Origin: Gammaproteobacteria bacterium
Lineage (GTDB): Bacteria; Pseudomonadota; Gammaproteobacteria; S012-40
Assembly: GCA_029881255.1 (NCBI GenBank)
Contig: JAOUMY010000001.1
Location: forward strand, 62,001 to 126,000
Direction of reading: 5' to 3'
DNA: 64,000 bases
In this document: one piece after another, positions 35,531 through 44,470 of the stretch
Layout: every line of letters begins with the position of its first letter
Numbering within the stretch: position 1 is the first letter of the stretch
Program-made: the position numbers and the translations under genes
The notes under the pieces: model-generated
Databases searched by the model: none
What the model was told of the DNA's origin: nothing
What the model saw: only the letters and a program-made list of their open reading frames with translations

Positions 35531-35987
35531 TTCGACGTTATCCTGTGGAAGCGAACCCGTATATTTCACCGCTTTGAATGGTAAAATATTGTCGAGTCAA
35601 GTATTTCAGGCTGCGATACCTTGGTCAAGACCTATACAGGGGCAGACTCTGCGGAAAATTTCATACCAAGACGTATGATGCGCTAATCGGCACACTTGGA
35701 TTGCTGATATTCCAATGTTTGCGGTCAGACAAACACTCACCACAAATGCGGCGTGGATAATCAGCCATTGTTATTTCACTCAGCAGCGACTCGCCCTTTT
35801 CCATACAAAATGCGATTTTTCTCCACGCCCGCGCAAGCAATTGATATTGTTGTGTAGTCCGCTAACGCTCCTTTTCAGGCAATATTTTTCTTTGAAAGCT
35901 GTTTATATATACAGTACCATTTCTACCCGGCAATCATACAGGCAGCAGCTGGTCCGGGCATCCGATTTCTACACAAGCAGCCGAACT
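35531..35987. other. Intergenic region upstream of dnaE2
   Basis: 457 bases between divergent genes. An in-frame extension of dnaE2 runs back to 35715, but it lacks polymerase-like sequence and spans the LexA box, so it is treated as non-coding. Apart from the LexA box at 35899 nothing was recognised. Confidence 0.5.
35899..35914 (+). promoter_or_regulatory. LexA (SOS) box upstream of dnaE2
   Basis: CTGTTTATATATACAG matches the gammaproteobacterial LexA consensus CTGT-N8-ACAG exactly in both half-sites, with the typical alternating AT core. It lies 73 bp before the dnaE2 ATG, where a repressor would block transcription until DNA damage. Confidence 0.9.
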
Positions 35988-38900
35988 ATGCCCTCACTTT
36001 ACGCAGAACTCCATTGCCTGAGTAATTTCACCTTTTTGCGCGGCGCCTCGCATCCACACGAGCTGGTACAACAGGCGGCGGAACTGGGATATCACGCGAT
36101 TGCCATCACTGACGAGTGTTCTTTCGCCGGGATCGTACGTGCACACGAGGCAGCCAAACAACACCACATCAAACTAATCATTGGTAGTGAAATAAAAGTC
36201 GAAAACGGACCGCGCATCATTTTGCTTGCCCGTAATCACGACGGCTACACACAATTGTGCCAACTCATCACCCGTGGCCGACGTGCCGCAGCGAAAGGTG
36301 AATACCGACTTACTCGGAAAGATTTTCGTACAGATCTTTCTCAATGCTTGGCGATTTACCTTCCCGGTAAACGTTTCTTGCAGCGACAGGCGTTATGGCT
36401 TCGACAACACTTCCCACAGACTTGCTGGATAGGCGTGGCCTTACTGGGAGAACAACAGGACCGACAACGACTGGCGCGGTTGCAACAATTTTCAAACGAA
36501 CACAACATACCATTGGTTGCCTGCGGTGATGTCCATATGCATACGGCACAGCGGCGACTGCTACAGGATACATTAACCGCCATACGTCTCAACAGACCAC
36601 TACACCAGCTCGGACAACAGCTATACATGAATGGCGAGCGTCATTTGCGGCCTTTATCGCGTCTGCAAAAAATATATCCGGCTGCACTGTTACAAGAGAC
36701 AGTTAAGATCGCGGAACGCTGCCAGTTCAGCCTCGACGAGATTCGCTATCACTATCCACGTGAAGTCGTTCCCGAAAACGAAACTCCTGCCGCGTATTTG
36801 CGTCGCCTCACCTACGAGGGCATGCAACAACGTTGGCCACAAGGCGCAAACAAAAAAGTCATCGACATTATCGAAAAAGAATTGGCGCTGATTAGCGAAC
36901 TGGTTTACGAACCTTATTTCCTCACGGTATACGACATCGTTCGCTACGCACGCAGCAAGGAAATCCTGTGTCAGGGTCGCGGTTCCGCGGCTAACTCCGC
37001 GGTGTGCTATTGCCTGGGTATAACCGAAGTAGACCCATCGCGCATGGAAGTCTTGTTCGAACGTTTTATTTCTAAGGAACGTGATGAACCACCCGACATC
37101 GATGTGGACTTCGAACATCAACGCCGCGAAGAAGTCATCCAATATATTTATGAAAAATACGGCCGCCATCGCGCCGCACTTGCAGCAACGGTAATTACTT
37201 ACCGACCACGCAGTGCCTTTCGTGATGTAGGAAAAGCCTTGGGCCTGGATTTAGTGCAGGTAGACAGGCTCGCCCAATCCGCCAGTTGGTGGGACGGCAA
37301 GGCAGTAAAAGCAGAACGCATACGCGAAGCCGGCTTCGATCCGGACACGCCATTGATCGCGCGGGTGATGGAGCTAGTGAATACCATCGTCGGTTTTCCG
37401 CGGCATTTGTCGCAACACGTGGGCGGTTTCGTGATCTCCGATTCCGATCTCGCTGCACTAGTGCCGGTAGAGAACGCCAGCATGCCCGATCGCACCGTCA
37501 TTCAATGGGACAAAGACGATCTTGAAGCATTAGGCCTGCTCAAAGTCGACGTGCTGGCGCTAGGCATGTTAAGCGCGATACGCCGCGCCTTACAGTTAAT
37601 TAGCGATTACTACGGCAAGCCTATGCGCATGCAGGACATCCCTGCGGAAGATCCCCGTGTATATGAAATGATACAGAAGGCCGACACCCTCGGCGTGTTT
37701 CAAATTGAATCGCGCGCGCAAATGGCGATGTTGCCGCGACTGCGTCCAAAAAACTTTTATGATCTGGTGGTAGAGATTTCACTGGTCCGACCAGGGCCGA
37801 TACAGGGCAATATGGTGCACCCTTATTTGCGCCGGCGTAACGGTGAAGAAGCGATTACTTACCCTAACCTCGCGGTACGCGACGTACTCAAGCGCACGCT
37901 AGGCGTACCTATTTTTCAGGAGCAGGTGATTAAACTGGCCATGGTCGCCGCCGGTTTTTCCGGCGGTGAGGCCGATCAACTACGTCGCGCCATGGCTGCC
38001 TGGCGTCGTCGCGGATCACTGGAACCGTTTGAAGAAAAATTGCGCGATGGCATGGTCAGTCGTGGCTATAGCGAGCAGTTCGCGCGTCAGGTGTTTGAGC
38101 AGATCAAGGGTTTTGGTGAATACGGTTTTCCAGAATCACACGCGGCGAGTTTCGCTTTATTGGTTTATGTTTCGGCCTGGCTCAAACATTATGAACCCGC
38201 AGCGTTTACCTGCGCTTTGCTCAACAGTCTGCCTATGGGTTTTTACGGTCCGGCGCAACTCGTTGGCGATGCGCGTCGACACGGCGTAGAGGTGTGCGAA
38301 GTCGACGTCATGTTAAGCGAATGGGATTGCGTCCTCGAAGGCGAGGCGCAACAAAAACCCCGTCTACGTCTTGGGCTACGCATGATTAAAGGTCTGTCGC
38401 AATCTGGTGCCGAACGCCTGTTGCAAGCGCGCGCGCTGCGTCGATTTAGCAGTGTGCAAGATATGACACAACGGGCCGACCTGGACAAACGCGATACCCA
38501 GGCACTGGCCAGTGCCGGCGCACTAAAGGCCTTGGCGGGACATCGTTACCGCGCGCGCTGGGAAGTTTTAGGCACAGAAAAACCCTTGCCCATGATACGC
38601 GAACCGATACAAGAGGCCTTGCCCTTGTTACCGCCGCCGAGCGAAGGCCAGAACATCGTCGCCGATTACCAGTCGAAAAACCTCAGCCTCGAACGTCATC
38701 CATTGGCCTTATTGCGCGAACAACTCACGCGCAAACGCATACGCAGCGCGGCGCAGGCACGTGATTTTGCGCACGACCGATTTATTCGGGTCGCCGGCAT
38801 CGTCACCGCGCGACAACGACCGGGAACCGCCAGCGGCGTTACCTTTGTCACACTGGAAGACGAAAGCGGCATGCTCAATATCATCGTCTGGCGTGACATC

Positions 38901-39059
38901 GCTGAACGACAACGACGTGAATTACTACGCGCGCGGCTACTAGTCGTCTATGGAAAAACCCAAAGAGAAGGCGATGTATTACACATTATCGCCATGCGCC
39001 TGGAAGACTATAGTCACCTGCTGGGACAACTGAATACACAGTCTCGGGATTTTCATTGA
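35988..39059 (+). CDS. dnaE2: Error-prone DNA polymerase III alpha subunit DnaE2
   Basis: 1023 residues from the ATG at 35988, which gives the typical N-terminus MPSLYAELHCLSNFTFLRGA; the open frame extends upstream without polymerase similarity. The order is a PHP domain, the polymerase core with the catalytic PPDIDVDF strand and GRGSAANSAVCYCLGITEVD, the FPRHLSQHVGGFVIS fingers region, helix-hairpin-helix sequence and a C-terminal OB fold (FIRVAGIVTARQRPGTASG). DnaE2 replaces the replicative alpha subunit at lesions and drives SOS mutagenesis together with ImuA and ImuB. Neither partner is encoded nearby, which is unusual. It is controlled by a LexA box just upstream. Confidence 0.96.
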   Translation: MPSLYAELHCLSNFTFLRGASHPHELVQQAAELGYHAIAITDECSFAGIVRAHEAAKQHHIKLIIGSEIKVENGPRIILLARNHDGYTQLCQLITRGRRAAAKGEYRLTRKDFRTDLSQCLAIYLPGKRFLQRQALWLRQHFPQTCWIGVALLGEQQDRQRLARLQQFSNEHNIPLVACGDVHMHTAQRRLLQDTLTAIRLNRPLHQLGQQLYMNGERHLRPLSRLQKIYPAALLQETVKIAERCQFSLDEIRYHYPREVVPENETPAAYLRRLTYEGMQQRWPQGANKKVIDIIEKELALISELVYEPYFLTVYDIVRYARSKEILCQGRGSAANSAVCYCLGITEVDPSRMEVLFERFISKERDEPPDIDVDFEHQRREEVIQYIYEKYGRHRAALAATVITYRPRSAFRDVGKALGLDLVQVDRLAQSASWWDGKAVKAERIREAGFDPDTPLIARVMELVNTIVGFPRHLSQHVGGFVISDSDLAALVPVENASMPDRTVIQWDKDDLEALGLLKVDVLALGMLSAIRRALQLISDYYGKPMRMQDIPAEDPRVYEMIQKADTLGVFQIESRAQMAMLPRLRPKNFYDLVVEISLVRPGPIQGNMVHPYLRRRNGEEAITYPNLAVRDVLKRTLGVPIFQEQVIKLAMVAAGFSGGEADQLRRAMAAWRRRGSLEPFEEKLRDGMVSRGYSEQFARQVFEQIKGFGEYGFPESHAASFALLVYVSAWLKHYEPAAFTCALLNSLPMGFYGPAQLVGDARRHGVEVCEVDVMLSEWDCVLEGEAQQKPRLRLGLRMIKGLSQSGAERLLQARALRRFSSVQDMTQRADLDKRDTQALASAGALKALAGHRYRARWEVLGTEKPLPMIREPIQEALPLLPPPSEGQNIVADYQSKNLSLERHPLALLREQLTRKRIRSAAQARDFAHDRFIRVAGIVTARQRPGTASGVTFVTLEDESGMLNIIVWRDIAERQRRELLRARLLVVYGKTQREGDVLHIIAMRLEDYSHLLGQLNTQSRDFH

Positions 39060-39121
39060 TACGTGTTTGCAATATTTCGGCGATCGAAAACGCCACTATC
39101 AGGACACATAGCGATAACAAA

Positions 39122-39157
39122 GCCTTGAGTGGAAAATTCGACATTCCCACTCAAGGC
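39122..39157. terminator. Inverted repeat between convergent genes
   Basis: An 11-bp perfect stem (GCCTTGAGTGG with CCACTCAAGGC) and a 14-base loop between dnaE2 and the convergent lipoprotein gene. The T runs on either side are short. It is probably a bidirectional terminator. Confidence 0.6.
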
Positions 39158-39177
39158 ATTTCGTCATAAAAGCGCTG

Positions 39178-41163
39178 TTATGGCTGCACAACAAACGCGT
39201 CACCCATGCCATGCGGCATCATGCCACTCATCGAACCATGCACATAACCCGTCGCATACATAGTTCCTGACCCGGAGATCACCATGTCGCGTACACTGGC
39301 ATGCATCTCTGCATCCAGGTTTTTAAAGACCGAAAATCCGCTATCCGTCAGACTCATGATTTCAGTCATACCATGCATCTGCGCACCGCTACCGTTATTC
39401 ATTTGATGAAAACGCGTCGTAGCAACATAAACGCCCGATGTATTGCTGTAAATACCAGTCGCGACTTCATCCTGATCCGGCGTATTGTCACCGTGCGCCA
39501 GATAAGTCGGCGTGCCGCCACTTTCATCGAAACGCAATGCATAAGTGCTAATGCCATTATTGTTGTGTTGCGTTCCGATCACATACACGCGACTGTTAAA
39601 TGTCGTAACACCTGTCACCATACGGTCATGCGCCTGGCCTGGGTTGGCGGTTTGGCTACTGGTGTCAAAAGTTTCGGTAGCAACACTGCCGTCAGCAGCA
39701 TTGAGTTTTAGCAAGAATGGATTCAGCCCTACATGCTCACTCGCCGGCGTAGCAAAGTTGCCCAATGTATCACCAGCGATGTAAACGCCATTCAAACCGA
39801 CAGCGATACCACGACCAAAATCCCGCGCCGCCGTACCATATTGTTTTGACCATGCCAGTGACAAGTCTGCACTATATTTAGCGACGACGACATCTTCCTG
39901 GCCCTTGCCGACTTCGCCATTCAATGCGCCTGTGACTGTACCTATGACGTATACTGACTGGGTGTTGGCGTCACTGGTAATTGCGTAGCCTTCCATGTCT
40001 CCTGATCCACGCAATATCTGTGGCGTACCCATAGGTGTAAGCGACGCACCATTCCACTGATAGCGTGCAACAAATAATGCCCGTTGTCCGGACGAAAAAT
40101 CCGACGTCGACAGATTTCCGCGTGTAAATCCGGTGACATAAATATCACTACCAATCATCGTCATGTCATAAACCGGGTCGGCAATATCCAGATTTTCGTT
40201 GCTATCGGCGCCGGAACCAAATTGAACCAGATCCTTCACTTCACCCGAAAAGGCATCTATCGCTGCGATAAAACCATCGCCGTCATAGTGACTCACGGTA
40301 TCGGTCAAGGCGCCCCAGGTTTCTCCCGCAATAATAATCGTGCCGTCACTAGAGACGGCTATCGCGTCGGCGTATTCATCCCAGTCGGTGGCAATAAAAT
40401 TGGTAAACGGCGTAGCGCCTGCCGTTGTAAAGCTGGTACTGCGATCTGTACCAAAAAAAGGCGCGCTCGAACCATTTAACACTGTCGACAAGACAGTATA
40501 GGTATATTGTGTTTGCGGTTTGAGTCCCTGGCCGAAGTTGTATGTATCCGCGACGTAAAGTATTGCCGTCTGTGAATCCTCATCGACGCCAAGCTCTATA
40601 TCCACATTTTGCCCGGTTTGTGTTTCTTTCAAAGTGACGGAGAATGAACTGACCGTAGACATCTCCACGCCATCGCCAAACTGGACGCGAATAGTCGAAC
40701 GCGGACTGACATTGGTCGCATTATCCTGTGGATTAAAGACGGATTCGCTTGGACTGGTTTGGGTATGAAAATTGATATTGTGAACATTGCTGAGATGTGC
40801 GCCAGAACTACTACGCACCATAGTACTCACCATTACGTGCACAGGCGTGTCATAAGGTAATGGCATATACGGCTGAAAGCTGACGGTTGTGCTCCCTTCC
40901 TGATAGTGCACCTTTCCCTCTATCAATGACATGCCTTCCGATTCCATCACCTGAAAGGTATAGGCATTCAGCGAAGTCTTGTCCAGGGCCTGACTGAAGT
41001 TGACCTGTATCGTCTGTGATGGCGATACCTCATCGCTACCACTGGAGGGTGTAGAGGAATTGACCGAAAAATTACCGTTATCCCCAGGTGCTGCCACACC
41101 ACACGAATTCAAAAATAATACCGCGAACGAAACCGTTGCGGCGATTAACCACATCCTTCTCAT
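39178..41163 (-). CDS. Lipoprotein with two bacterial Ig-like domains and beta-propeller-like repeats
   Basis: 661 residues, preceded by GGGGAGAAG. A lipoprotein signal ends in LFLNSC. Two Big_5-type Ig-like domains follow (about 35-130 and 135-250), each opening with the family pattern (SSGSDEVSPSQTIQVNFSQA; NATNVSPRSTIRVQF). The remaining 400 residues hold repeats such as AIAVSSDGTIIIAGETWG, YDMTMIGSDIYVTGFTRG and GIAVGLNGVYIAGDTLG, the SBBP-like beta-propeller pattern. It is probably an exported surface or adhesion protein. Monocistronic, with its own likely terminator. Confidence 0.83.
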   Translation of the reverse strand: MRRMWLIAATVSFAVLFLNSCGVAAPGDNGNFSVNSSTPSSGSDEVSPSQTIQVNFSQALDKTSLNAYTFQVMESEGMSLIEGKVHYQEGSTTVSFQPYMPLPYDTPVHVMVSTMVRSSSGAHLSNVHNINFHTQTSPSESVFNPQDNATNVSPRSTIRVQFGDGVEMSTVSSFSVTLKETQTGQNVDIELGVDEDSQTAILYVADTYNFGQGLKPQTQYTYTVLSTVLNGSSAPFFGTDRSTSFTTAGATPFTNFIATDWDEYADAIAVSSDGTIIIAGETWGALTDTVSHYDGDGFIAAIDAFSGEVKDLVQFGSGADSNENLDIADPVYDMTMIGSDIYVTGFTRGNLSTSDFSSGQRALFVARYQWNGASLTPMGTPQILRGSGDMEGYAITSDANTQSVYVIGTVTGALNGEVGKGQEDVVVAKYSADLSLAWSKQYGTAARDFGRGIAVGLNGVYIAGDTLGNFATPASEHVGLNPFLLKLNAADGSVATETFDTSSQTANPGQAHDRMVTGVTTFNSRVYVIGTQHNNNGISTYALRFDESGGTPTYLAHGDNTPDQDEVATGIYSNTSGVYVATTRFHQMNNGSGAQMHGMTEIMSLTDSGFSVFKNLDAEMHASVRDMVISGSGTMYATGYVHGSMSGMMPHGMGDAFVVQP

Positions 41164-41421
41164 ATTTTACTTCTCCCCATACGTTTGGTGTGCGCATATT
41201 CTTTTCGTTCTATGCAATCATTCAAAATGTCACGGCAATAGAAACTCCTGTGCGTTACGCATTGCATGCACTTCAGCGCATAAATATTTTTTAGCTCGTC
41301 TATACCCTGAGCAACCCACTAGAAAATGACAAAACCTAGGCCCTCGCTACCCGACCTAAACAAACGCGCATGCGCTCTTATACAAGGGCTGTGAACTGTA
41401 AAATGACATAGTCATCAGCAT

Positions 41422-42852
41422 CTAATCGAGATTCTTTCCTCGCGTGGATTCCAGATAGGCGCCTAACTCCCAGTCCTGAAAGTGTTTGGAAATATCCGCC
41501 TCTGCCTGTATCTTACCTGCATTAGCCAGAGCAATTCTTTGCGTCAATCTCGCCTGCTTACTCAGTCCACGTAGACTTTCAAACACTTCGCCTGACATAT
41601 AGTTCAGCCGATGCTCGATAGCGCGATTGCGTATAGCTTCGTCTATTTCAGCTGCGGCAATCTGATCAAAGTCCAGCGCATCACTGGCGATGGTAAAACG
41701 CCACTTACTCCAGAATGAAGGCACAAACGCAGCATATGAACACACGTGTTCAAAACTCAAAGACAGTTCCCGGTGTACATGCCAGTCGTCATTGAGGTCC
41801 ACGTCATTCAATTCCATGCTCTGCACAACAACAATGCCACCAGGATTTAGATTGTGCGTCTTGAGAAAGGTATAAAACTCCTGCGTATATAAGGCCTGCG
41901 CCGGACCCTCCTCTATTGCGTCTACGACATCAATAACGATGATATCGAATTTTTCATCGGTATTTTTCAGATACTTGTAGCCATCTTCAAACCTTAGTTC
42001 GACTTTAGGGTGATCAAACGCACCACGATGATGGGTATACAGATGAGATTTACAGAGTTGTATCAGCTCTTCGTCAAGATCGATTAACACCACTCGCTCG
42101 ACGCTCGGATGATAAAGAATCTCCCGCGCACTGGCCCCTTCTCCCGCGCCAATCACCAACACACTTTTAGGCTGGGCGTGAGATAGCATTGCCGGTTGTA
42201 TCAAACTTTCGTGATAGATATGTTCATCTTTTTGCGCGGATTGAACGAAACCGTCAAGGAATAATACTTTACCATACGCATAGGTATCCAGGATGGCGTA
42301 ACTCTGAAATGAGGTTTCTCCCGCTGCAATAACTTCTTTTATCTTGAAGTGATGACGTTCACCGGCGTTATCGTATTCATATACCCAATCCGGATGATTT
42401 CTGCCGGGAATCAATGGAAACTCTGATAAATTTCGGGCAACAACTCGCTCATCTGCTTTGGAATCTTCATCTGCGCAGGCTTCAATGTATTCATGCCTGC
42501 CAGCCCGGAAAGAATGACTAAGCCTGTCGACAAAATGCCGTATTTTGTCGTCTGCTCCTAGAAGAATAAAACTGACATTCACCTGTTGCGTGTCAGGCAT
42601 TATCATCACGCTGATCTGCCCTTCTTCCAGAGTGATAACGCCAGAAATAATATTGTTTAATTCATTTGACTCAAGATGAATATCAACGCAATTCAGATCT
42701 GATGCCGTCGCAGCGCTAACAAACACTGTTGGTAGCTGTTGGCGATTTGTATAAAACGGGTAGTCACATTGAAAAAGCGCTAAAAATGACTGACTTGCCG
42801 TTAACTGCAAACCGGATTTCTGATAAATGGATAAGCTTTGAGTAATGTGCAT
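41422..42852 (-). CDS. Aminopropyltransferase (spermidine synthase-like) fused to degenerate AdoMetDC-like domain
   Basis: 476 residues with GGAGGGAAC just before the ATG. The C-terminal two thirds (about 155-440) form a polyamine aminopropyltransferase: LDGFVQSAQKDEHIYHESLI, the nucleotide loop VLVIGAGEGASAREIL and the catalytic-loop Asp in IDVVDAIEEGPAQALYTQEF. It would transfer an aminopropyl group from decarboxylated AdoMet to an amine. Residues 1-135 resemble short bacterial AdoMet decarboxylases (SpeD), but the pyruvoyl-forming Ser, the catalytic His and the catalytic Cys positions hold Gly78, Met83 and Leu98. It faces divergently from the amine oxidase and exporter genes. Confidence 0.87.
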   Translation of the reverse strand: MHITQSLSIYQKSGLQLTASQSFLALFQCDYPFYTNRQQLPTVFVSAATASDLNCVDIHLESNELNNIISGVITLEEGQISVMIMPDTQQVNVSFILLGADDKIRHFVDRLSHSFRAGRHEYIEACADEDSKADERVVARNLSEFPLIPGRNHPDWVYEYDNAGERHHFKIKEVIAAGETSFQSYAILDTYAYGKVLFLDGFVQSAQKDEHIYHESLIQPAMLSHAQPKSVLVIGAGEGASAREILYHPSVERVVLIDLDEELIQLCKSHLYTHHRGAFDHPKVELRFEDGYKYLKNTDEKFDIIVIDVVDAIEEGPAQALYTQEFYTFLKTHNLNPGGIVVVQSMELNDVDLNDDWHVHRELSLSFEHVCSYAAFVPSFWSKWRFTIASDALDFDQIAAAEIDEAIRNRAIEHRLNYMSGEVFESLRGLSKQARLTQRIALANAGKIQAEADISKHFQDWELGAYLESTRGKNLD

Positions 42853-43181
42853 TGTTCCCTCCGTTCGATTCAGACCGAATGTCGTGGAGAGTATTTAGAG
42901 TAGCGATATGACAAGCCGCCTGATCTGGCGACAAAACGCTGTTAACAGCAGAGCTAGCCTAATTGATCGATTAAAATTGCTGAATCAGAATCATAAGAAA
43001 AGGATGCATTACTTCCCTGCATGTTGTTTCTATTCCCCACATTTCGACTTATTTGCTAAATAATTGTTGTGATTTTCTTTTAGCGTAATCTATGTTCTAC
43101 TAGAAACCAATAACAAGTCAATAGAACTTTTTTATTCTGGCTAATATAAAAACAATATAACTCAATCGGCAGAGGCCTGAA
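42853..43181. other. Divergent control region of the polyamine-type cluster
   Basis: 329 AT-rich bases between the aminopropyltransferase (minus) and the amine oxidase (plus). Both promoters should lie here. No element stood out clearly enough to name. Confidence 0.4.
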
Positions 43182-44468
43182 GTGAATATCATTGTTGTGG
43201 GAGCGGGAATAAGCGGATTGTATGCATCATTTTTATTACAGCAATCCGGCCATCAAGTCACCGTATTGGAAGCCGCTACGCGTAGTGGCGGACGTATTTT
43301 GTCTATTCACGATCGTGACGGCGGACGTATCGAACTCGGTGCGGAACTCGCTTATGCACCCGAATCCCGTTATATGCAGATGCTATCCCATCTCGGCGTC
43401 GGCGTTCGTCAACAAAGTGGCGACAGCTATTTTATTCTGGATGGTGAATTACATAAACGAGGCTTGAAACAGGACAACACGCTAAATCATTTGCTAGACA
43501 CACTGGACTCGATAGAAGAGACCGCGCCTACTTCATTCAACGATATCTCTGTAAAAACCTTTTTTCAGCGACTGCAGTTCTATCCACTCTATCCTCGCGT
43601 TATCGAGGCATTTTGTTGTGAGTATGGCGCCAGCGCGGCACATCTTGGAATACGCCAACTGGCGGAGGAAGAAGGCGCATGGAAAGGTGGCGATGAGGAA
43701 TTTTTCTGTGATCAGCCTATGATACGTATTGTGGAATTTCTGGAACAACAACTACTCGCACCAATACAATTTTCAAAACAGGTGAAGCACATTGAATATG
43801 AAAGTGGAGTGAAGATATACACTACGGAAGGCGAATGCTATGACGCCGACATCGCCTTGATTTCAGTCGGACTCGGCATATTGAAATCCGACACACTCAG
43901 TTTCTCACCACCACTACCACAAGAAACTCGGAATGCTATCGCATGCATGGGCATACAGCCGGGCATCAAAGTCATACTGAATTTCAAACACCCCTGGTGG
44001 CCACAGCATTTACTGACGATTGAGGGTGGAACCATGTGCTATGAATACCTGGCCTCCGCATATACCAGAAAGCCCACATTGACCGCATTTATTATGGACG
44101 AACAGGCACGCGCAGTTTCCCATCTAACACAAGAGCAACTCATTGAATGCTTGCTGGGTGAATTGAAAAATATTGGCTCTCCTGTGAGCAGACCAGAGGA
44201 TCTTGATAGCTATTGCGTCAAAGACTGGGGGCGCGATCCCCTGCACCTGGGCGCCTATTCCTATCCAGCAGTGGGCAGTAGTGGCGCAAGAACCACACTC
44301 AGTAAACCCGTTAATAAACAGATCTACTTTATCGGAGAGGCATGCAACCAAAACGGCCATGCAGCAACCATACATGGCGCGATGGAGACCGCAGAATTTG
44401 CGGTGAACCATATCAACGCGCTCAATAACAATTCATCGACAACAAGAAAAGATACGCTAACGGTTTAA
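43182..44468 (+). CDS. FAD-dependent amine oxidase
   Basis: 428 residues from a GTG start with GAGG upstream. The N-terminal FAD-binding fold reads MNIIVVGAGISGLYASFLLQ followed by VTVLEAATRSGGRI. The C-terminal FAD motif is YFIGEACNQNGHAATIHGAM, typical of flavin monoamine/polyamine oxidases. It lies two bases before an ABC exporter gene and next to two aminopropyltransferase genes, so an aminopropylated amine is a likely substrate. It has no signal peptide, so it is cytoplasmic. Confidence 0.92.
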   Translation: MNIIVVGAGISGLYASFLLQQSGHQVTVLEAATRSGGRILSIHDRDGGRIELGAELAYAPESRYMQMLSHLGVGVRQQSGDSYFILDGELHKRGLKQDNTLNHLLDTLDSIEETAPTSFNDISVKTFFQRLQFYPLYPRVIEAFCCEYGASAAHLGIRQLAEEEGAWKGGDEEFFCDQPMIRIVEFLEQQLLAPIQFSKQVKHIEYESGVKIYTTEGECYDADIALISVGLGILKSDTLSFSPPLPQETRNAIACMGIQPGIKVILNFKHPWWPQHLLTIEGGTMCYEYLASAYTRKPTLTAFIMDEQARAVSHLTQEQLIECLLGELKNIGSPVSRPEDLDSYCVKDWGRDPLHLGAYSYPAVGSSGARTTLSKPVNKQIYFIGEACNQNGHAATIHGAMETAEFAVNHINALNNNSSTTRKDTLTV

Positions 44469-44470
44469 TC

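Noticed and set aside
35715-35987. A longer dnaE2 start in the same frame
   Set aside because: The added 91 codons have no polymerase similarity and would put the LexA box inside the gene.
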